Below are positions 23,701 through 36,090 of a stretch of DNA of 64,000 nucleotides, piece after piece. The notes under the pieces are model-generated. The model was not told where the DNA came from, ran no database searches, and was given only the letters and a program-made list of their open reading frames with translations. The translations under genes were made by a program, and so were the position numbers. Within the stretch, counting starts at the first letter, position 1. Every line of letters begins with the position of its first letter. Origin of the DNA: Chamaecyparis obtusa (lineage: Eukaryota > Streptophyta > Pinopsida > Cupressales > Cupressaceae); NCBI GenBank assembly GCA_027943335.1, contig BSBK01005650.1, positions 2,161,001 to 2,225,000 of the forward strand. Reading direction: 5' to 3'.

Positions 23701-25181
23701 ACCAGTACTTTGCAAATACATACTTCTTTGTATCCAACCCTGTGCATGAACATGAATCTTTACTAGTTTAAAATACTTGCTTGATAACCAGTGAATGACT
23801 GGTTTTTTCACTACTTTGCAATGGAAACAATGAATAGTGCTTATGATCTTTACCAAAAAGAAATGCAACAAAATGTAAAAATATTCAATAATTGTTTAAG
23901 AGGTTCGAGCAAGGGCTCTTGACACTCAAAAAAACCAAAATGAAATTTAATGGATTTCGAGCATGGGCTCGTGACAACCATAAAATACACAGTGTAAACA
24001 TTCCTAATACATTGAAACACAATTCTTGAAGCACTCTTTCAGAAATACATTTTGAATATGCAACTATTTTTTACACTGACATTTAATACATCATGTAGCA
24101 AAGCATGTTTATTGTGATTTCATGATTCAGATTCAGATTCAATTAAACATGGAACTTTAATATCATTGATTACCAATCACTTATCCTGTTGGATCTTGGC
24201 ATTTATAGCATGGTTATTTTTATATCTTGCACTTGTGATTTCACTATCTTTGAAAGCACATGTTGTAGCATCTTTTAATGCACTTTGGTACTACATCATT
24301 TTTTTTTTCTGACTGTGATGTGAAAACTAGTCAACTTGAGCACTGCAATTTTTATTCTATAAAGCTAAAAAACAACATCAAACTAATCTTGTTAGGTTAC
24401 TGAACATGATAAACACATTAGTTTTATGAAAATGCCAAAAAGGTGACATTTATGAATCAATATCAACAAAGTAATGGTGTTCACTAATCTAACAAGATCC
24501 TTTTGATTATGAAAAAGGTTTCTCAGTTACAAGTACTAAGTCCCTTTAATTTAGATGTCTAGTTTAAATATAAAGACAACATGCATAATGATGACCATAA
24601 ATAGTAAAGGGTTTCATGTAAACATGTCCCTTTAATACTACCTTTCTTTTTATGTGGATGCACATTTTCTTATTGCATTGGAATACCACATAGATGCAAC
24701 TCTAAAAGATTGATTGTTGTATGATGTTTATGTTTCATGCATTGCTTAGATCCAATTGGATCTAACATTATTTTATCTCTCATGATGCAGGATTACCCTA
24801 AAGACCTCTAAAAATGAAGACCTAGAAAATGGACTTAGAGGATCTAACAGACAAATCAGCCAACAACATACAGATGACAAAGGCAATGCATGGGACCCTA
24901 CGCATACTTCTATCATGCTTTCTATTCTGCAAATTGTACTATTTATTGACATGAAATATGAAAGAACATTTGTATACTACATTCAGTTTGAATGCACAAT
25001 GTAATGATCAATTATGAATTTGAAAATTTGGAATGTGATCAATATTTAGAGTACAATATAAAAAATTGGTATTGAATACAATAACATTACATCGCCTGAA
25101 AGGTAGTGTCAATTGGACTCCTAAAATGCAATCTTTTCCTATTTGTGTTTATTGTTCTGCATGCTATAATTTTGGGTAACA
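20732..25181 (-). repeat. T1 3' LTR (4450 bp)
   Basis: On the minus strand it begins TGTTACCC and ends CCTAAACA. It aligns end to end with 31611-36078. It has no conserved protein; an 82-codon minus frame at 23623-23871 also exists in the other LTR but only because the LTRs are alike. Confidence 0.9.
22080..22740. repeat. degenerate GAACTCGAGCTTGG repeats in LTR
   Basis: The words GAACTCGAGCTT, GAACTTGGAATATG, GAACTCAAGCTTGG and GAGCTTGGAACATTGAGC recur at irregular 20-70 base spacing. The same cluster is at 32955-33610 in the other LTR. Confidence 0.6.
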
Positions 25182-25389
25182 ATTTTGGCGACTTCTGCTA
25201 GATGTCTTCCTGCTAGACATGAACTACATACCTTATCATTGGGAAATGGAGTTAGAAAACCAAAACTTATGAATGCAACCTTTATTAAAATGAAAATGCA
25301 TCTAATCTAAGACTCATCCAACCTAAAGACCTAGTGCTTGGACAACACTTATTGAAATGAAACTAAATTGAAACTAACCCTCAAAGAAA
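25182..25389 (-). other. T1 region between pol and 3' LTR
   Basis: About 200 bases without a frame. A purine-richer stretch (AGCAGGAAGACATCTAGCAG on minus) precedes the 3' LTR and may be the polypurine tract, though it is not a clean one. Confidence 0.4.
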
Positions 25390-26690
25390 AGCTTGAGGTT
25401 GATTCCATTAACTGGAATATATAAGATCTCTACATCTGTTGTAGACAACTGGAAGGCATTGTTTTCTTTACATTCTAAAATGACAAATGGGCCTGACCAA
25501 AAATTGTCAAATTTGTCATGCTGCCCTGGCCTGCTCTTCAGTACCTCCCATTTTAGAACTAAATCACCCTCCTTGAATTACCTAGGTGTAGCTCTCTTAT
25601 CAAAAGACCTCTTGGTCTGATTCTGCCTCAGCTCCATATTCTTTAAGGCTCTTTTTCTTTCTTCTTCAAGTTGTAACACTTCAACATACCTTAGTTTAAG
25701 AGGATCTTCCTCCTCAAACAACAACATGTGATAAGCTAGTTGCAAAGTTGGAAAATCAGTTGAAATTGGCAATCTTGCCCCCTTTCCATAAACTAGCACA
25801 TAAGGTGAACTCCCAATGATCTGTTTTGGGTTGATTCTATCTAGCCACAAGGCTTCTTTCAATTTTGAGTGCCAATCTCTCTTGTTCTCCTACAAAGTCT
25901 TTTTAATAATCCTAATCAAGTTTTTGTTAGTAGACTTTGCAAGTCCATTACCTTGAGGGTAATAGTTAGAAGATGTATTCAGATAAATGCCATTCTTAAC
26001 AACCCACTTTGTTATTGCTAAACCAACAAAAGCTAAAGCATTATCTAAAATGATTGATTGAGGAACACCAAACCTGGTTATAATATCATCATAAAACTTG
26101 AGAACAATAGATCCAGTTAATTCCTTCAATGCAATGGCCTCAGTCCACCTTGTAAAATAGTTTGTTGTAGTCAAGATCCATTTATGACCTACACTAGAAT
26201 TAGGATTAATTGGACCTATAAAGTCCACTCCCCATTTGTTAAATGGTTGATCCATAATAATTGGCTTTAATGGCAATGTTGTCAGCCTTTGCTTTCCTAC
26301 AAATAGAGCACACTTTTGACATTTTCTTGCCCATGAATGGGCATCCTTAAATAAATCAGGCCAGTAATAACTAGCTCTCAGTATTTTCCAAGCTATAGTC
26401 TTAGGACTGAAATGTCCTCCACATGATCCATCATGAAATTCAGATAAAATCTTGCTTTGATCAGGAAAATCAATACATTTCAGTAATATCCTAGAATAAT
26501 CCTTCCTATAAAGAATACCATCAATTAAAACATAAGGAATAGACTGTAATCTAAAATACCTCCTTTTAGCTTTGTCTAGATCAATTGGACATTGTCCAGT
26601 TTGTAAAAATCTGGTCATATCTGACAACCAAGTTGTTGAATCATTGTTAAGTACATAATCACCTTGGAATAAGGCAACTTCTTCAGTGAC
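25390..26690 (-). pseudogene. T1 integrase
   Basis: The integrase inserts element cDNA into the chromosome. The zinc-binding H-H-C-C part is visible as Gly-Gly-His-Phe-Ser-Pro-Lys-Thr then Cys-Gln-Lys-Cys (about 26310-26440). The catalytic core has Trp-Gly-Val-Asp-Phe-Ile-Gly-Pro and Leu-Asp-Asn for the first two acidic residues. The third should be the Glu of Asn-Gly-x-Ala-Glu; here it reads Asn-Gly-Leu-Ala-Lys, so the active site is lost. A stop follows at about 25889, then the C-terminal part continues in frame (25862-25578 and on to about 25393). Confidence 0.85.
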
Positions 26691-27084
26691 TTCAACTTCT
26701 TCTTCTTTTGCCAGCTGGGCACATAAAACTTTGCCTCTAACTAGCTTGGTTACATGGATATGAACATCATATTCCATAACTTTTGTGATCCATCCTGCTC
26801 TTTTCTCATTTACATCTTTATTCAACATGAATTCTTTAATGCTAGGGTGTGCAACCATCAAATGAATTTTATTTCTAGCAACCAAGTGCTTAAATTTCTT
26901 TAAAGCTTTAATAACAACAAGTACATGCTTTTCAACAAAATTGTACCTTTTCTCATAATCATCCATTCCTTTGCTAAAAAATGCAATTGGATGCTCTTGA
27001 TTTTCTTCATTTTTCTATACCAGCATTGTTGAAACTGTATCATAACCACCATAAGCATATAGAATAAAATCCTTAGAAAAATCA
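26691..27084 (-). pseudogene. T1 gypsy-type RNase H
   Basis: This follows the polymerase in the same frame: Phe-Ile-Leu-Tyr-Ala-Tyr, a stop near 27014, then His-Pro-Ile-Ala-Phe-Phe-Ser and a Tyr-Asn-Phe-Val-Glu-Lys-His segment. The first catalytic Asp expected after Leu-Tyr is not seen (Ala-Tyr-Gly-Gly-Tyr), so this domain looks inactive. Confidence 0.7.
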
Positions 27085-28469
27085 GGATTAGTTAAAGTAG
27101 GAGCTGATGAAAGGGCTTGTTTGATTTGTTCAAAACTTATCTTTCCCTCATTAGTCCATCTAAAAGGCACATTTTTCTTCAGCATTACAATTAAGGGCTT
27201 CAATAAATTTGCAATGTTAGGAATAAAGCATCTTACAAAATTTATCCTTCCAATGAAACTCTGCAATCCCTTTTTATGTTTTGGTAATGATAATTCTAGA
27301 ATTGCATGAATCCTTTCAGGATCAATGGTTGTTCCTTCTTTTGACACTTGGTATCCTAAAAGTTTACCTTTATGAACTACAAAAACTAATTTCTTTGGGT
27401 TGAGAGAGATTCCAAACTCTCTGCATCTTTGAAGCACTTGTCTTAAATGACCAATATGTTGGTTTGCAACTTTGTTGTAAATGGTGACATCATCTAGGTA
27501 CACCAGAACAAATTTGTACATAAGGTTTTTGAAAGCCATGTCCATTACTTTTTGGAATGTGGCTCCTGCATTTGATAAACCAAATGGAATTCTTTTGTAA
27601 GCCATTGTTCCCCATTTGGTTGTAAAGGTTGTTTTAAAGTGATCTGATTCTTTCACTAAAATCTAGTTATAACTAGAATACCCATCTAGAAGGGAAAATG
27701 TTTCAGAACTTGAGACATATTGTAAAATATGTTCTATTAATGGAAGAGGGTGTCTATATTTCAAAGATGCCCTATTAAGGTCTCTGAAATCTACACAAAG
27801 TTTGATCTCTCCATTCATTTTCCTCATTGGAACTAAATTAGAAACCCAGGATGTATGTTTGATACAAAAAATTATCCCACTATCCAGTAGTTTATTCAGC
27901 TCTTTAAGCATTAAGGGCTCTAACTTGGGGTTAATTGGCCTTTTTCTTTGCCTGATTGGCCTGGAATTAGGCTCTAATTCTATAGTATGTTGAGTTAATT
28001 AGGGATCAAATCCTTTTAAATTAGCATAATCCCATGCAAATACATCATTAAATTCTATGAATAAAGCAATAAGTAACTCTTTTTCTTGATGAGAGTTAAC
28101 TTTACCAACCTTTAAAAGCTTGTCTCTGAAAATCTCAATCTCCTCTTAATGATCTTCCTTGATCAGCATGTTGGTTTTTTTCCTCTTGAACTGATCATCA
28201 GAGTTAAATGTAGACTCCAATTTGACAAATCCTTTAGGAAGCTTGTTTGTTTTCAGCTGTAAAATATGATCATCCATTTGTTGTTTCACTTTGTAATCCT
28301 TAGGAACTGAGAAGTCCTCTATTTCAACCATAAAACTCAAAATCTTCTCATCAGTATTAAAAACCTACCAATTAATATCATTATCTGGTATGGATGGCCT
28401 AACAACAATCTTAATATGAGACTGATATGAGATGACACCTTTATTTTCAGAAATAGAAACATGTGCACC
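27085..28469 (-). pseudogene. T1 reverse transcriptase
   Basis: The fingers and palm motifs are present: Leu-Leu-Asp-Ser-Gly-Ile-Ile, Cys-Val-Asp-Phe-Arg-Asp-Leu-Asn, Ser-Leu-Leu-Asp-Gly-Tyr, Pro-Phe-Gly-Leu-Ser-Asn-Ala, and the catalytic Tyr-Leu-Asp-Asp near 27490-27505. A leader segment (28340-28146) joins it to the upstream RNase H. Stops occur near 28366, 28146, 28003 and 27664 without frameshift, so the frame was recently one polyprotein. Confidence 0.9.
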
Positions 28470-28845
28470 AATACCAGCCAACCTATCAGCATGTTGATTT
28501 TTCCTTCTAGGTACAGAAATCAGGTTAAATGCATCAAAATCCTCCAGAATATTAGATACTCTAGATTTATACAACTTTAAAACATCATTCTTAATAGCAT
28601 TGATACCTCTCACCTAGTTAACTATCAATTCACTATCCCTAAATGCCCTCAAGCATTTGATTTTCCTCTTTCTTGCCCATTCTAAACCCTGAATCAAACT
28701 TTCATATTTAGCCACATTGTTAGAACAAGGAAAAGATAATTTGTATGTAGCATAAAATTTATCACCCTTTGGTGACACTAGCATAACCACTGCACCAATA
28801 CCATCCTTATTTATAGATCCATCAAAATACAGGTCCCAAAGCTGA
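28470..28845 (-). pseudogene. T1 extra (plant-type) RNase H upstream of RT
   Basis: A second RNase H lies between protease and reverse transcriptase. It shows Leu-Tyr-Phe-Asp-Gly-Ser (first Asp), Lys-Tyr-Glu-Ser-Leu (Glu), Arg-Asp-Ser-Glu-Leu-Ile (Asp) and His-Ala-Asp-Arg-Leu-Ala (last Asp), i.e. all four acidic positions of the family, with one stop at about 28613. Tat-lineage elements are known to have captured such a domain. In T2 the equivalent domain follows the gypsy RNase H, whereas here it precedes the polymerase. Confidence 0.8.
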
Positions 28846-28959
28846 TTTGACAATTCTAAATTAGAATCCTGAGCTTTCATCAAATTAGGCATAACAGTGT
28901 CAGATTCTAAAATCATGTAATTTCCAAAACCAGTATCATACATAACACTATCATGATCA

Positions 28960-29477
28960 TTTCCATCTTCCCACTCATCCAATATGATGTCAAGAATTCC
29001 CCCTGTTTGAGTATTAAAGGTTGGATTATCATTGAACTCATCTGAATCTATGATCACACATTTAGCATTAATAAGACTTGGATTGTATGGCTCTATGTGA
29101 TCTTTGGTCAATGCCTCTAATTTTATATTCACTTTGGTTCCATACCTAGTTCTAAAATACATGTGGTACCAATCTGATGAAAAATAACCATCTATCTTGG
29201 TTGTAAAATCTCTTGAAAGGCATAGGGAAAAATAGGGTGGCGGATCTATAACATAAATGTCTTGAGGAATTGAGAAATTTAGGCATGCATGAAGAGTTAG
29301 ATTTGCATTTTTGACAACTCCTAAAGTCTTAACTAAAGAACCATCTAGTTGGATAACTCCTTTCTCAAGAGGCTCATACTTTAAATTCAATAGATCAACA
29401 ATCTTTTTAGGTAATACTGTGCTGGTTGCACCACTATCAACCATACAATTGTGCACTAACTTATTTCCAATAATCAA
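28960..29477 (-). pseudogene. T1 aspartic protease
   Basis: Val-Asp-Ser-Gly-Ala-Thr-Ser is the catalytic loop of retroviral-type proteases, followed by Val-Leu-Pro-Lys-Lys-Ile. About 120 further residues are open up to the RNase H. It would mature the polyprotein. The Asp-Ser-Gly triad is intact. Confidence 0.8.
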
Positions 29478-30422
29478 GGAAACATAGAAAGGAGGAGGTT
29501 TAATATTTACTGGTTTCTTACCTTCCTTTACTATTGTTCCCTAAATATTTACAGGCTTTTTACCTTGATCTACTGCTATTTTTTGCTCATTTTCAGGCTT
29601 CTTAACCTCCTTTACTATTGGCTCTTTCAAATATGCAGCCTTCTAACCTTCCTTTACTGTTATTGCTTGAACATTTGAAGGCTCTGAATTTTCCATAATA
29701 GTCCTAAAAGGCTGCTTAATAGCTTGTTGTGAACTTGTTGAATTTTTGGACAACTCTTCTTTTAATATCTCAGCATGTCCTGGAATAGCTAGAGTTTCCC
29801 ACATAGTCATAGTTACATTCATTTTCTTTATGCTATCAACAATATTATAAGGAACAACAAACTATAACTTTTGAGGAGATCTAGGAGTACTTTGATCTGC
29901 ATGCTTCTAATTTTGATCCTTTGATGTGGAAGAAGAGTGATCCTTTAAAATTGAAATTGGTGTGACATGAACATTACCAACTGATTGCTCTGATTCTAGA
30001 GCTCTTTTCTTGGCTCTAATGTTTGCTGACACAAGTGAATCATAATTTAGCCCACAAAATTCCTCTTCTTTCCAATTTAGAAAACCAATATCCAGAACAT
30101 TCAGATCCGGTTGCTATTGGATCTCCTCAATAGGCACATTCTATTGTGAATTAACTGAATTTTGGACTATAAGAGCCTGATTAAGCACTCCATTGGAACA
30201 TGTCGATTGGTTATGAGCTTCATTACATGGAAAACACCACTCAACAATAAGGTTATTCTGGGTGGGTACAATATCTCTAATAGTATTAACAAGTGTAGGA
30301 TTATAAGGTTTATAAGGCCTCTGATTCCAATTCAGCCTATTTGCATTGTTATTCCCTTGGAATTGCTGATTTTTACCTTGAAAGGTAGACTGATTAGGAT
30401 ATTGGGATGAGGAACCAACAAA
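29478..30422 (-). pseudogene. T1 gag C-terminus and linker
   Basis: Read in the gag frame, this has a Cys-Phe-Pro-Cys-Asn-Glu-Ala-His-Asn-Gln-Ser-Thr-Cys segment (about 30210-30250), a zinc knuckle with one residue fewer than usual before His. It ends with repeats of Val-Lys-Glu-Gly-Lys-Lys-Pro-Val-Asn-Ile. Several stops interrupt it. Confidence 0.6.
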
Positions 30423-31535
30423 CTAATTTTGAGCTAAATGATTTCCTTGAGCTTGATTCCTCTTAAGGCTCACTAATTCATTGCCAAAAGTTTGCAATAA
30501 ACTTTTTATTTTTTGCTGGCTATCTTTTATACTTTGCAACTCATTAAGAGGGGTAGCAGACACTATCTCTTGGCTTTTGAATGATGGAAAAATAGGGAGA
30601 GGTGGTACAACCAATGGAATATTAGACTGAATGCTAGGAAAAAAGGGCATAGGTGGCCTAGGAGCTATTTTTCCAACCTGAATAATACTATTTTCTACCC
30701 TAATAGTGGTATAAAAAACTAGAGGTAGAGAATTAGCCCCCATAGATTCGATCATGACTGAGATATCACTATTCAAACTCTTAAGAAAATACAATAATGC
30801 ATATTGAGCAGAGGGTCTTACTGTAGTAGGGATCATATTCCAAGTCTTCTGGAAACAAAGATTGAAATTACTCATCTCCTCTTGTGGAGCCCTCTTGATA
30901 GTCGTTAATTTCTCCACCAAAGACATATTATCTAATTTGTCTTCAAAGAATTTGGCTGATCTTTCTCCCAATGCATCCCAAGTAGCAATAGATACCACTG
31001 GAAGAGTTCTAAACCATTCTAGTGCTTTACCCTTCAATGATGTAGCCAATAGCTTCAAAGCTATATCCTCCTCCTTGATATGATGGACATTGCAAAGAGT
31101 AGCAACATATCTGATATGCTCTATGGCAGTTGTTTGAGCTTCTCCTGTGAATGATGGTAACCCTTTTAAGGCTGCCAATGGAATGTTGTTGTGGTTGGCA
31201 ATCCTCAAAGGACTGCCCTAATCAAATGGCACAAATGGAAGATTTCTTCCCATTGCTGGAAGTGTTGTATTTGAACTGGATGGTAGAGATTGATCTACCT
31301 CAGGTGGTTGTTCAGGAACAACGTTACTTTGAAATGCTCTAAGATCTTCAAAAACTTCCTGCTCATAATCTAGAAATTCAATGTGGTAAGATGGAGGAGC
31401 TGAACTTCTTTCAGATCTTAACTTCCTTGGTCTCCCTAGTCTCCTACCCCTCTGTACAGGCTGAATAGAAAGCTCTCTAGGACCTCTAGGCTCTCTTTGC
31501 ATAGTTCTTCCTCTCCTAGTGAAAGAGAACTGCAA
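30423..31535 (-). pseudogene. T1 gag
   Basis: The capsid-type retrotransposon gag domain is recognisable at 31208-30700 by Ala-Leu-Glu-Trp-Phe-Arg-Thr-Leu and the following Phe-Glu-Asp-Lys-Leu and Phe-Asn-Leu-Cys-Phe-Gln segments. The N-terminal part (31535-31218) is basic, with Arg-Arg-Gly-Arg and Arg-Gly-Arg-Arg-Leu-Gly-Arg-Pro. One stop near 31218 separates them in the same frame. Confidence 0.8.
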
Positions 31536-31586
31536 ATATTCAAACTCTTAAATGCTCCTTGTTTGGATTCGATTCATGTATCACAA

Positions 31587-31605
31587 GGTCCCACTGGGCA
31601 TGCCA
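31587..31605 (-). other. T1 primer-binding site
   Basis: On minus, TGGCATGCCCAGTGGGACC starts 5 bases inside the 5' LTR. The nearly identical TGGCACGCTGAGTGGGACC stands at the same place in the element at 38107. The tRNA was not identified. Confidence 0.65.
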
Positions 31606-31610
31606 AAAAC

Positions 31611-34600
31611 TATTTAGGATTGAAAATACCACCCTAACTCAGGCATTAGGGCTTAAAGATATCTCATCCTAACAATGGAAACCTTCTCGAGTTGTGGGTG
31701 GACTCTGATTAAGAAGGAGCCTCCAGATTCTAGGTCGGTTCCTATTTGATTTGGTATATCACCTAAACTAACTTTGTTTGCGAAAAGGGAAGAAATAAAT
31801 GCTCTTGAAAAAATTGAATAAAAATGAGAGGTGATACACCAAAAATGAATTCATATTAACTTAGGATCTAAACAAACATGCACATTACACATACTAATGA
31901 AATTGATACTGTCATTCACTGATCAACATATAGGCTAACTTAATTTCACTACTAGGGTGGAAACCACGAATAGTGATATTTCGTCAACAAACATACGAAT
32001 TCCATAAAAAAGACTTGAATTATGATTACTTAGAGGAGGAATATGATGAATTCACTTCTCCTTGCTACCAAAAAGATAAACACTTATGTAGAATGATGAA
32101 AAGGATTGAAATCAATACTCAAAATATGAGAAAATATGGACCATCTGCTTTATTTTCCTCAAAAAATCTGAAATGTGGGTTACAAAACAATAAACTAAGG
32201 CACAAAGGAACAAAAATCTCACTTAGTCCTTTTCTCAAAAATCTTGAACCCCCAAAATCGATTCTAAAAATCAGTCTTATAGCCCCTCAATACAATAATT
32301 TGAAAACCATGCCCCCTGATTTTAGCCCTAAATCACTCGTATTTGGCCCAAATTCAATTCCAAATCAAGCCCTATAAACCCTAAAAATAAGCCTATAACA
32401 ATGCCTCTAATCCAACCCTTATGTTGGTTTTGTAAGATAAAATCTTTAACAAACATACCAACATTTACAAAATATAAATTAAGATAAATTCAATATAATG
32501 TCAACCTATATAAAATCTAAACCTAGATAGAATACTTAAGTTTACACTTATTGCAAAATTGTAAAAGGGCCGACATGACCACTTAAGCAATTTGCAAACT
32601 ATGAAATATCTTTATGAAAATGTGCATAGGTGGCAACAACAAATTTGAGGCTCTGACAAGGTGTACACTATGGGAGTTAATGCCTTGAATGTGCTGCAAG
32701 TCGGACTTTAGAATTCTAAAAACTTTGCCTCTTTCTTGGTTTTCACATATGGTTGTGTTTGTCTTTGAGAAAAAATAGGGAAAACCCCTAAGAAATGGCA
32801 AAATTCTGCCAAACTGTAGCATTCTTCTTGGCTTGTACAGGTATTATGGAGGTAACCTGTGAGTTTGAAGTCTCTGGTAGTGAGCTTATTGTGACCGTGA
32901 GTTGACTGTGAGCTTATATCATGTTTATTATGCTCTCGGGCTTTGTCTTTGAGTTTGCCTCTTCTTCTCTATGATTTGGAGATCACTGGCATGATTTTGG
33001 GCTTTGATCTAAGAAATGAACTTGAGTTTTGAAGCTTGTCTATATTTATCTTGAACTTGGAATATGAACTCGAGCTTAAAGTTCGAGCTGGGTTGTGACT
33101 GAAATATGCAATCCTGGCAGTGAATGCTCTTAACTTGGGTTGTGACTGTTACATTTTAGTCACAACTTTAAATCAAACTCTATGCTTGAATTTGGCATGA
33201 ATCTTAGGCTCTAACTGTGACTATTGTTTCTTGAGTTTAATGGCTCAAAACTCGATTTGGAAACTCACGGGTTTGACTACAAGCATGAATCTCGAGCCCT
33301 TTTTTGCACTTGGCTATGAACTCGAGCTTGGATCTTGACTATAACTATGGGTTGGTCATCCTCTAATGGTGAGCTCGGCCCCCTTTTTTAGCCTAATACT
33401 TGCATGAAGCTCCGATTTCCTTTCTTAGTTTAGGGCTTTTCTCTGACAGTGCGCTCAACTAAACTTTCACTCCATTATAGAAATGAACTCACTTTTGAAC
33501 TTGGAACGTGGGCTCATCTTTGAACTTGGAACATGGGCTTTATCGAGAGCTTGGAACATTGAGCTTAGCTTAGATCTAGAGTTTGAGCCTTGAACCTAGG
33601 TTGTGAACTCGAACCCCTGCAAGAAAAACCAAACTATAAAAGGAAAAGATAAGTACAAATTATGTCTTCTTTTCATTGCTTTGTTTACTTTTGTTGAAGA
33701 TGATTATTTAGCACTTCTTGTAATGATATAAGGGTTTATTTACTTGTTGCTAACTCCATCTTCAAGTCTCCTTCCTCAGCCTGAATGTTTCTATATCAAG
33801 AGCTTACTATAGATGTTCATGAAGTTCACTGTTGATGTAATTGTTGTTTTTAGATTCAATAACTATAGTGACCATTGCTTTAAAAATATTACTGTACTAT
33901 TTTCTTGTACAAACTGAGACCACCATGTTTGAATTGTGCTATAATCAGTGAATCGACAACCACCATATTTGTTTTGCAATACCATGCTGTGATCGTAATA
34001 TGTACATACACTTGAATAAAAAGATATCTAAATCTTTATATTGTGATTTTCTTTTGTACACTAGTCATGTTGTATGGTAACCCATCTTCACCTTTCAGTT
34101 ATGCTTCAATACTTCATTGTATTACCTTAGCTCAATTTATTGAATCCACTATTAACTCGAACAGTGACCATTGCTTGCAAATAAATATGTTGTTCTCCTT
34201 TATGCATTATGTACACCAGTTGTTTTATACCATTGAATTCTTGTACTAGTCATGATGTTCTACTCATTTCTTACATACATTAATAGTCATCACTATTGTC
34301 TTAAGCTGTATGTACTATTTACATTACTGTAACCTTCAAATCTTCAACTCGGGAATTTTAATGGTGTTCACTGTGGCTTTGAACTTGAACCTCCTTTATG
34401 TGTTGTAACCACCATATTTGATAATGCTAAAAATAATTACTATAATAAGTGCACAATACTTGAATGCAGAAAATGTGATTAAGTCTTTATGCTGTCATTT
34501 TCTTACTTGCTACTATCTGATTTAAAATACATAATGTTGACCATGGCTTTTATATCACTAGTTGAAAATGCTTGAATACAACCAGTACTTTGCAAATACA

Positions 34601-36078
34601 TACTTCTTTGTATCCAACCCTGTGCATGAACATGAATCTTTACTGGTTTAAAATACTTGCTTGATAACCAGTGAATGACTAGTTTTTTCACTACTTTGCA
34701 ATGCAAACAGTGAACAGTGCTTATGATCTTTACCAAAAAGAAATGCAACAAAATGTAAAAATATTCAATAATTGTTTAAGAGGTTCGAGCATGGGCTTGT
34801 AACACTCAAAAACACTAGAATGAAATTTAATGGAGTTTGAGCACGGATGTGACAACCATCAAATACACATTGTAAACATTCTTGATACTTTGAAACACAA
34901 TTCTTGAAGCATGCTTTCGGCAATACATTTTGAATATGCAACTATTTTTTACACTGACATTTAATACATCATGTAGTAAAGCATGTTTATTGTGATTTCA
35001 TGATTCAAATTTAGATTCAATTAAACATGGAACTTTAATATCATTGATTACTAGTCACTTATCCTGTTGGATCTTGGCATTTATAGCATGGTTGTTTTTG
35101 TATCTTGCACTTGTGATTTCATTGTCTTTGAAAGCACATGTTGTAGCATCTTTTAATGCACTTTGGTACTACATTTTTTTTTCTGGTTGTGATGTGAAAC
35201 CAGTCAACTTGAGCACTACAATTTTTATTCTATAAAGCTAAAAAACAACATCAAACTAATCTTGTTAGGTTAGTGAACATGTTAAACACATCAGTTTTAT
35301 GAAAATTCCAAAAAAGGTGACATTTATGAATCAATATCAGCAAAGTAATGGTGTTCACTAATCTAACAAGATCCTTTTGATTTTGAAAAAGGTTTCTCAA
35401 TTACAAGTACTAAGTCCCTTTGATTCAGATATCTGGTTTAAATATAAACATAACATGCATAATGATGACCATAAATAGTAAAAGGTTTCATGTAAACACA
35501 TCCCTTTAATACTACCTTTCTTTTTATGTGGATGCACATTTCCTTATTGCATTGGAATACCAGATAGATATGCAGCTCTGAAAGATTGATTGTTTTATGG
35601 TGTTTATGTTTCATGCATTGCTTAGATCCAACTGGATCTAACATTATTTTATCTCTCATGATGCAAGATAACACTAAAGACCTCTAGAAATGAAGACCTG
35701 GATAATGGACCTGAGGACCTAAGGATTTAACAGAAAAACTAGCCAACAACATACATATGACAAAGGAAATGCATGGGACCCTACTCATACTTCTATTATG
35801 CTTTCTATTCTACAAATTGTACTCTTTATTGACATGAAATATGAAAGAACATTTGTGTACTACATTCAGTTTGAATGCACAATGTAATGATCAATTATGA
35901 ATTTGAAAATTTGGAATGTGATCAATACTTAGAGTACAATATAAAAAATTGGTATTGAATGCAATAATAAAATTTTAATTAACATCACCTGAAAGGTAGT
36001 GTCAATTGGACTCCTAAAATGCAATCTTTTCCTATTTATGTTTATTGTTCTACATGCTGTAATTTTGGGTCCTAAATA
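31611..36078 (-). repeat. T1 5' LTR (4468 bp)
   Basis: Termini TATTTAGGA...TCCTAAATA form a 9-base inverted repeat but lack the standard TG...CA that the 3' LTR keeps. Internal repeats at 32955-33610 as in the other LTR. Confidence 0.9.
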
Positions 36079-36090
36079 GGATCATAAATC

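Larger units (their letters stand above)
20732..36078 (-). mobile_element. T1: Tat-like Ty3/gypsy element, full length
   Basis: A 15.3-kb element with two long LTRs and, on the minus strand, degenerate gag and pol. Order on the coding strand: 5' LTR (36078-31611), primer site, gag, Cys/His linker, protease, plant-type RNase H, reverse transcriptase, gypsy RNase H, integrase, 3' LTR (25181-20732). It splits copy B. The repeat GGATCATAAATC lies at 20719-20730 and 36079-36090, longer than the usual 4-6 bp duplication. Sampled 60-base blocks of the LTRs differ at 1 to 6 positions, so it is old. Scattered stops make it non-autonomous today. Confidence 0.9.

Noticed and set aside
25184..25202. TTTTGGCGACTTCTGCTAG next to the left T1 LTR looks like an Arg-tRNA-type primer site on plus
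   Set aside because: All T1 genes read on minus and a better primer site lies inside the other LTR at 31587-31605. This position is the 3' end of the element.
25393..25620. 75-codon plus-strand frame
   Set aside because: It is the reverse complement of the integrase C-terminus, whose minus-strand reading has clear family motifs.
23623..34751. Matching 82-codon minus-strand frames in both T1 LTRs (23623-23871 and 34503-34751)
   Set aside because: They are the same place in two LTR copies. Amino acid changes are about as frequent as base changes, and no domain is seen, so no sign of selection.
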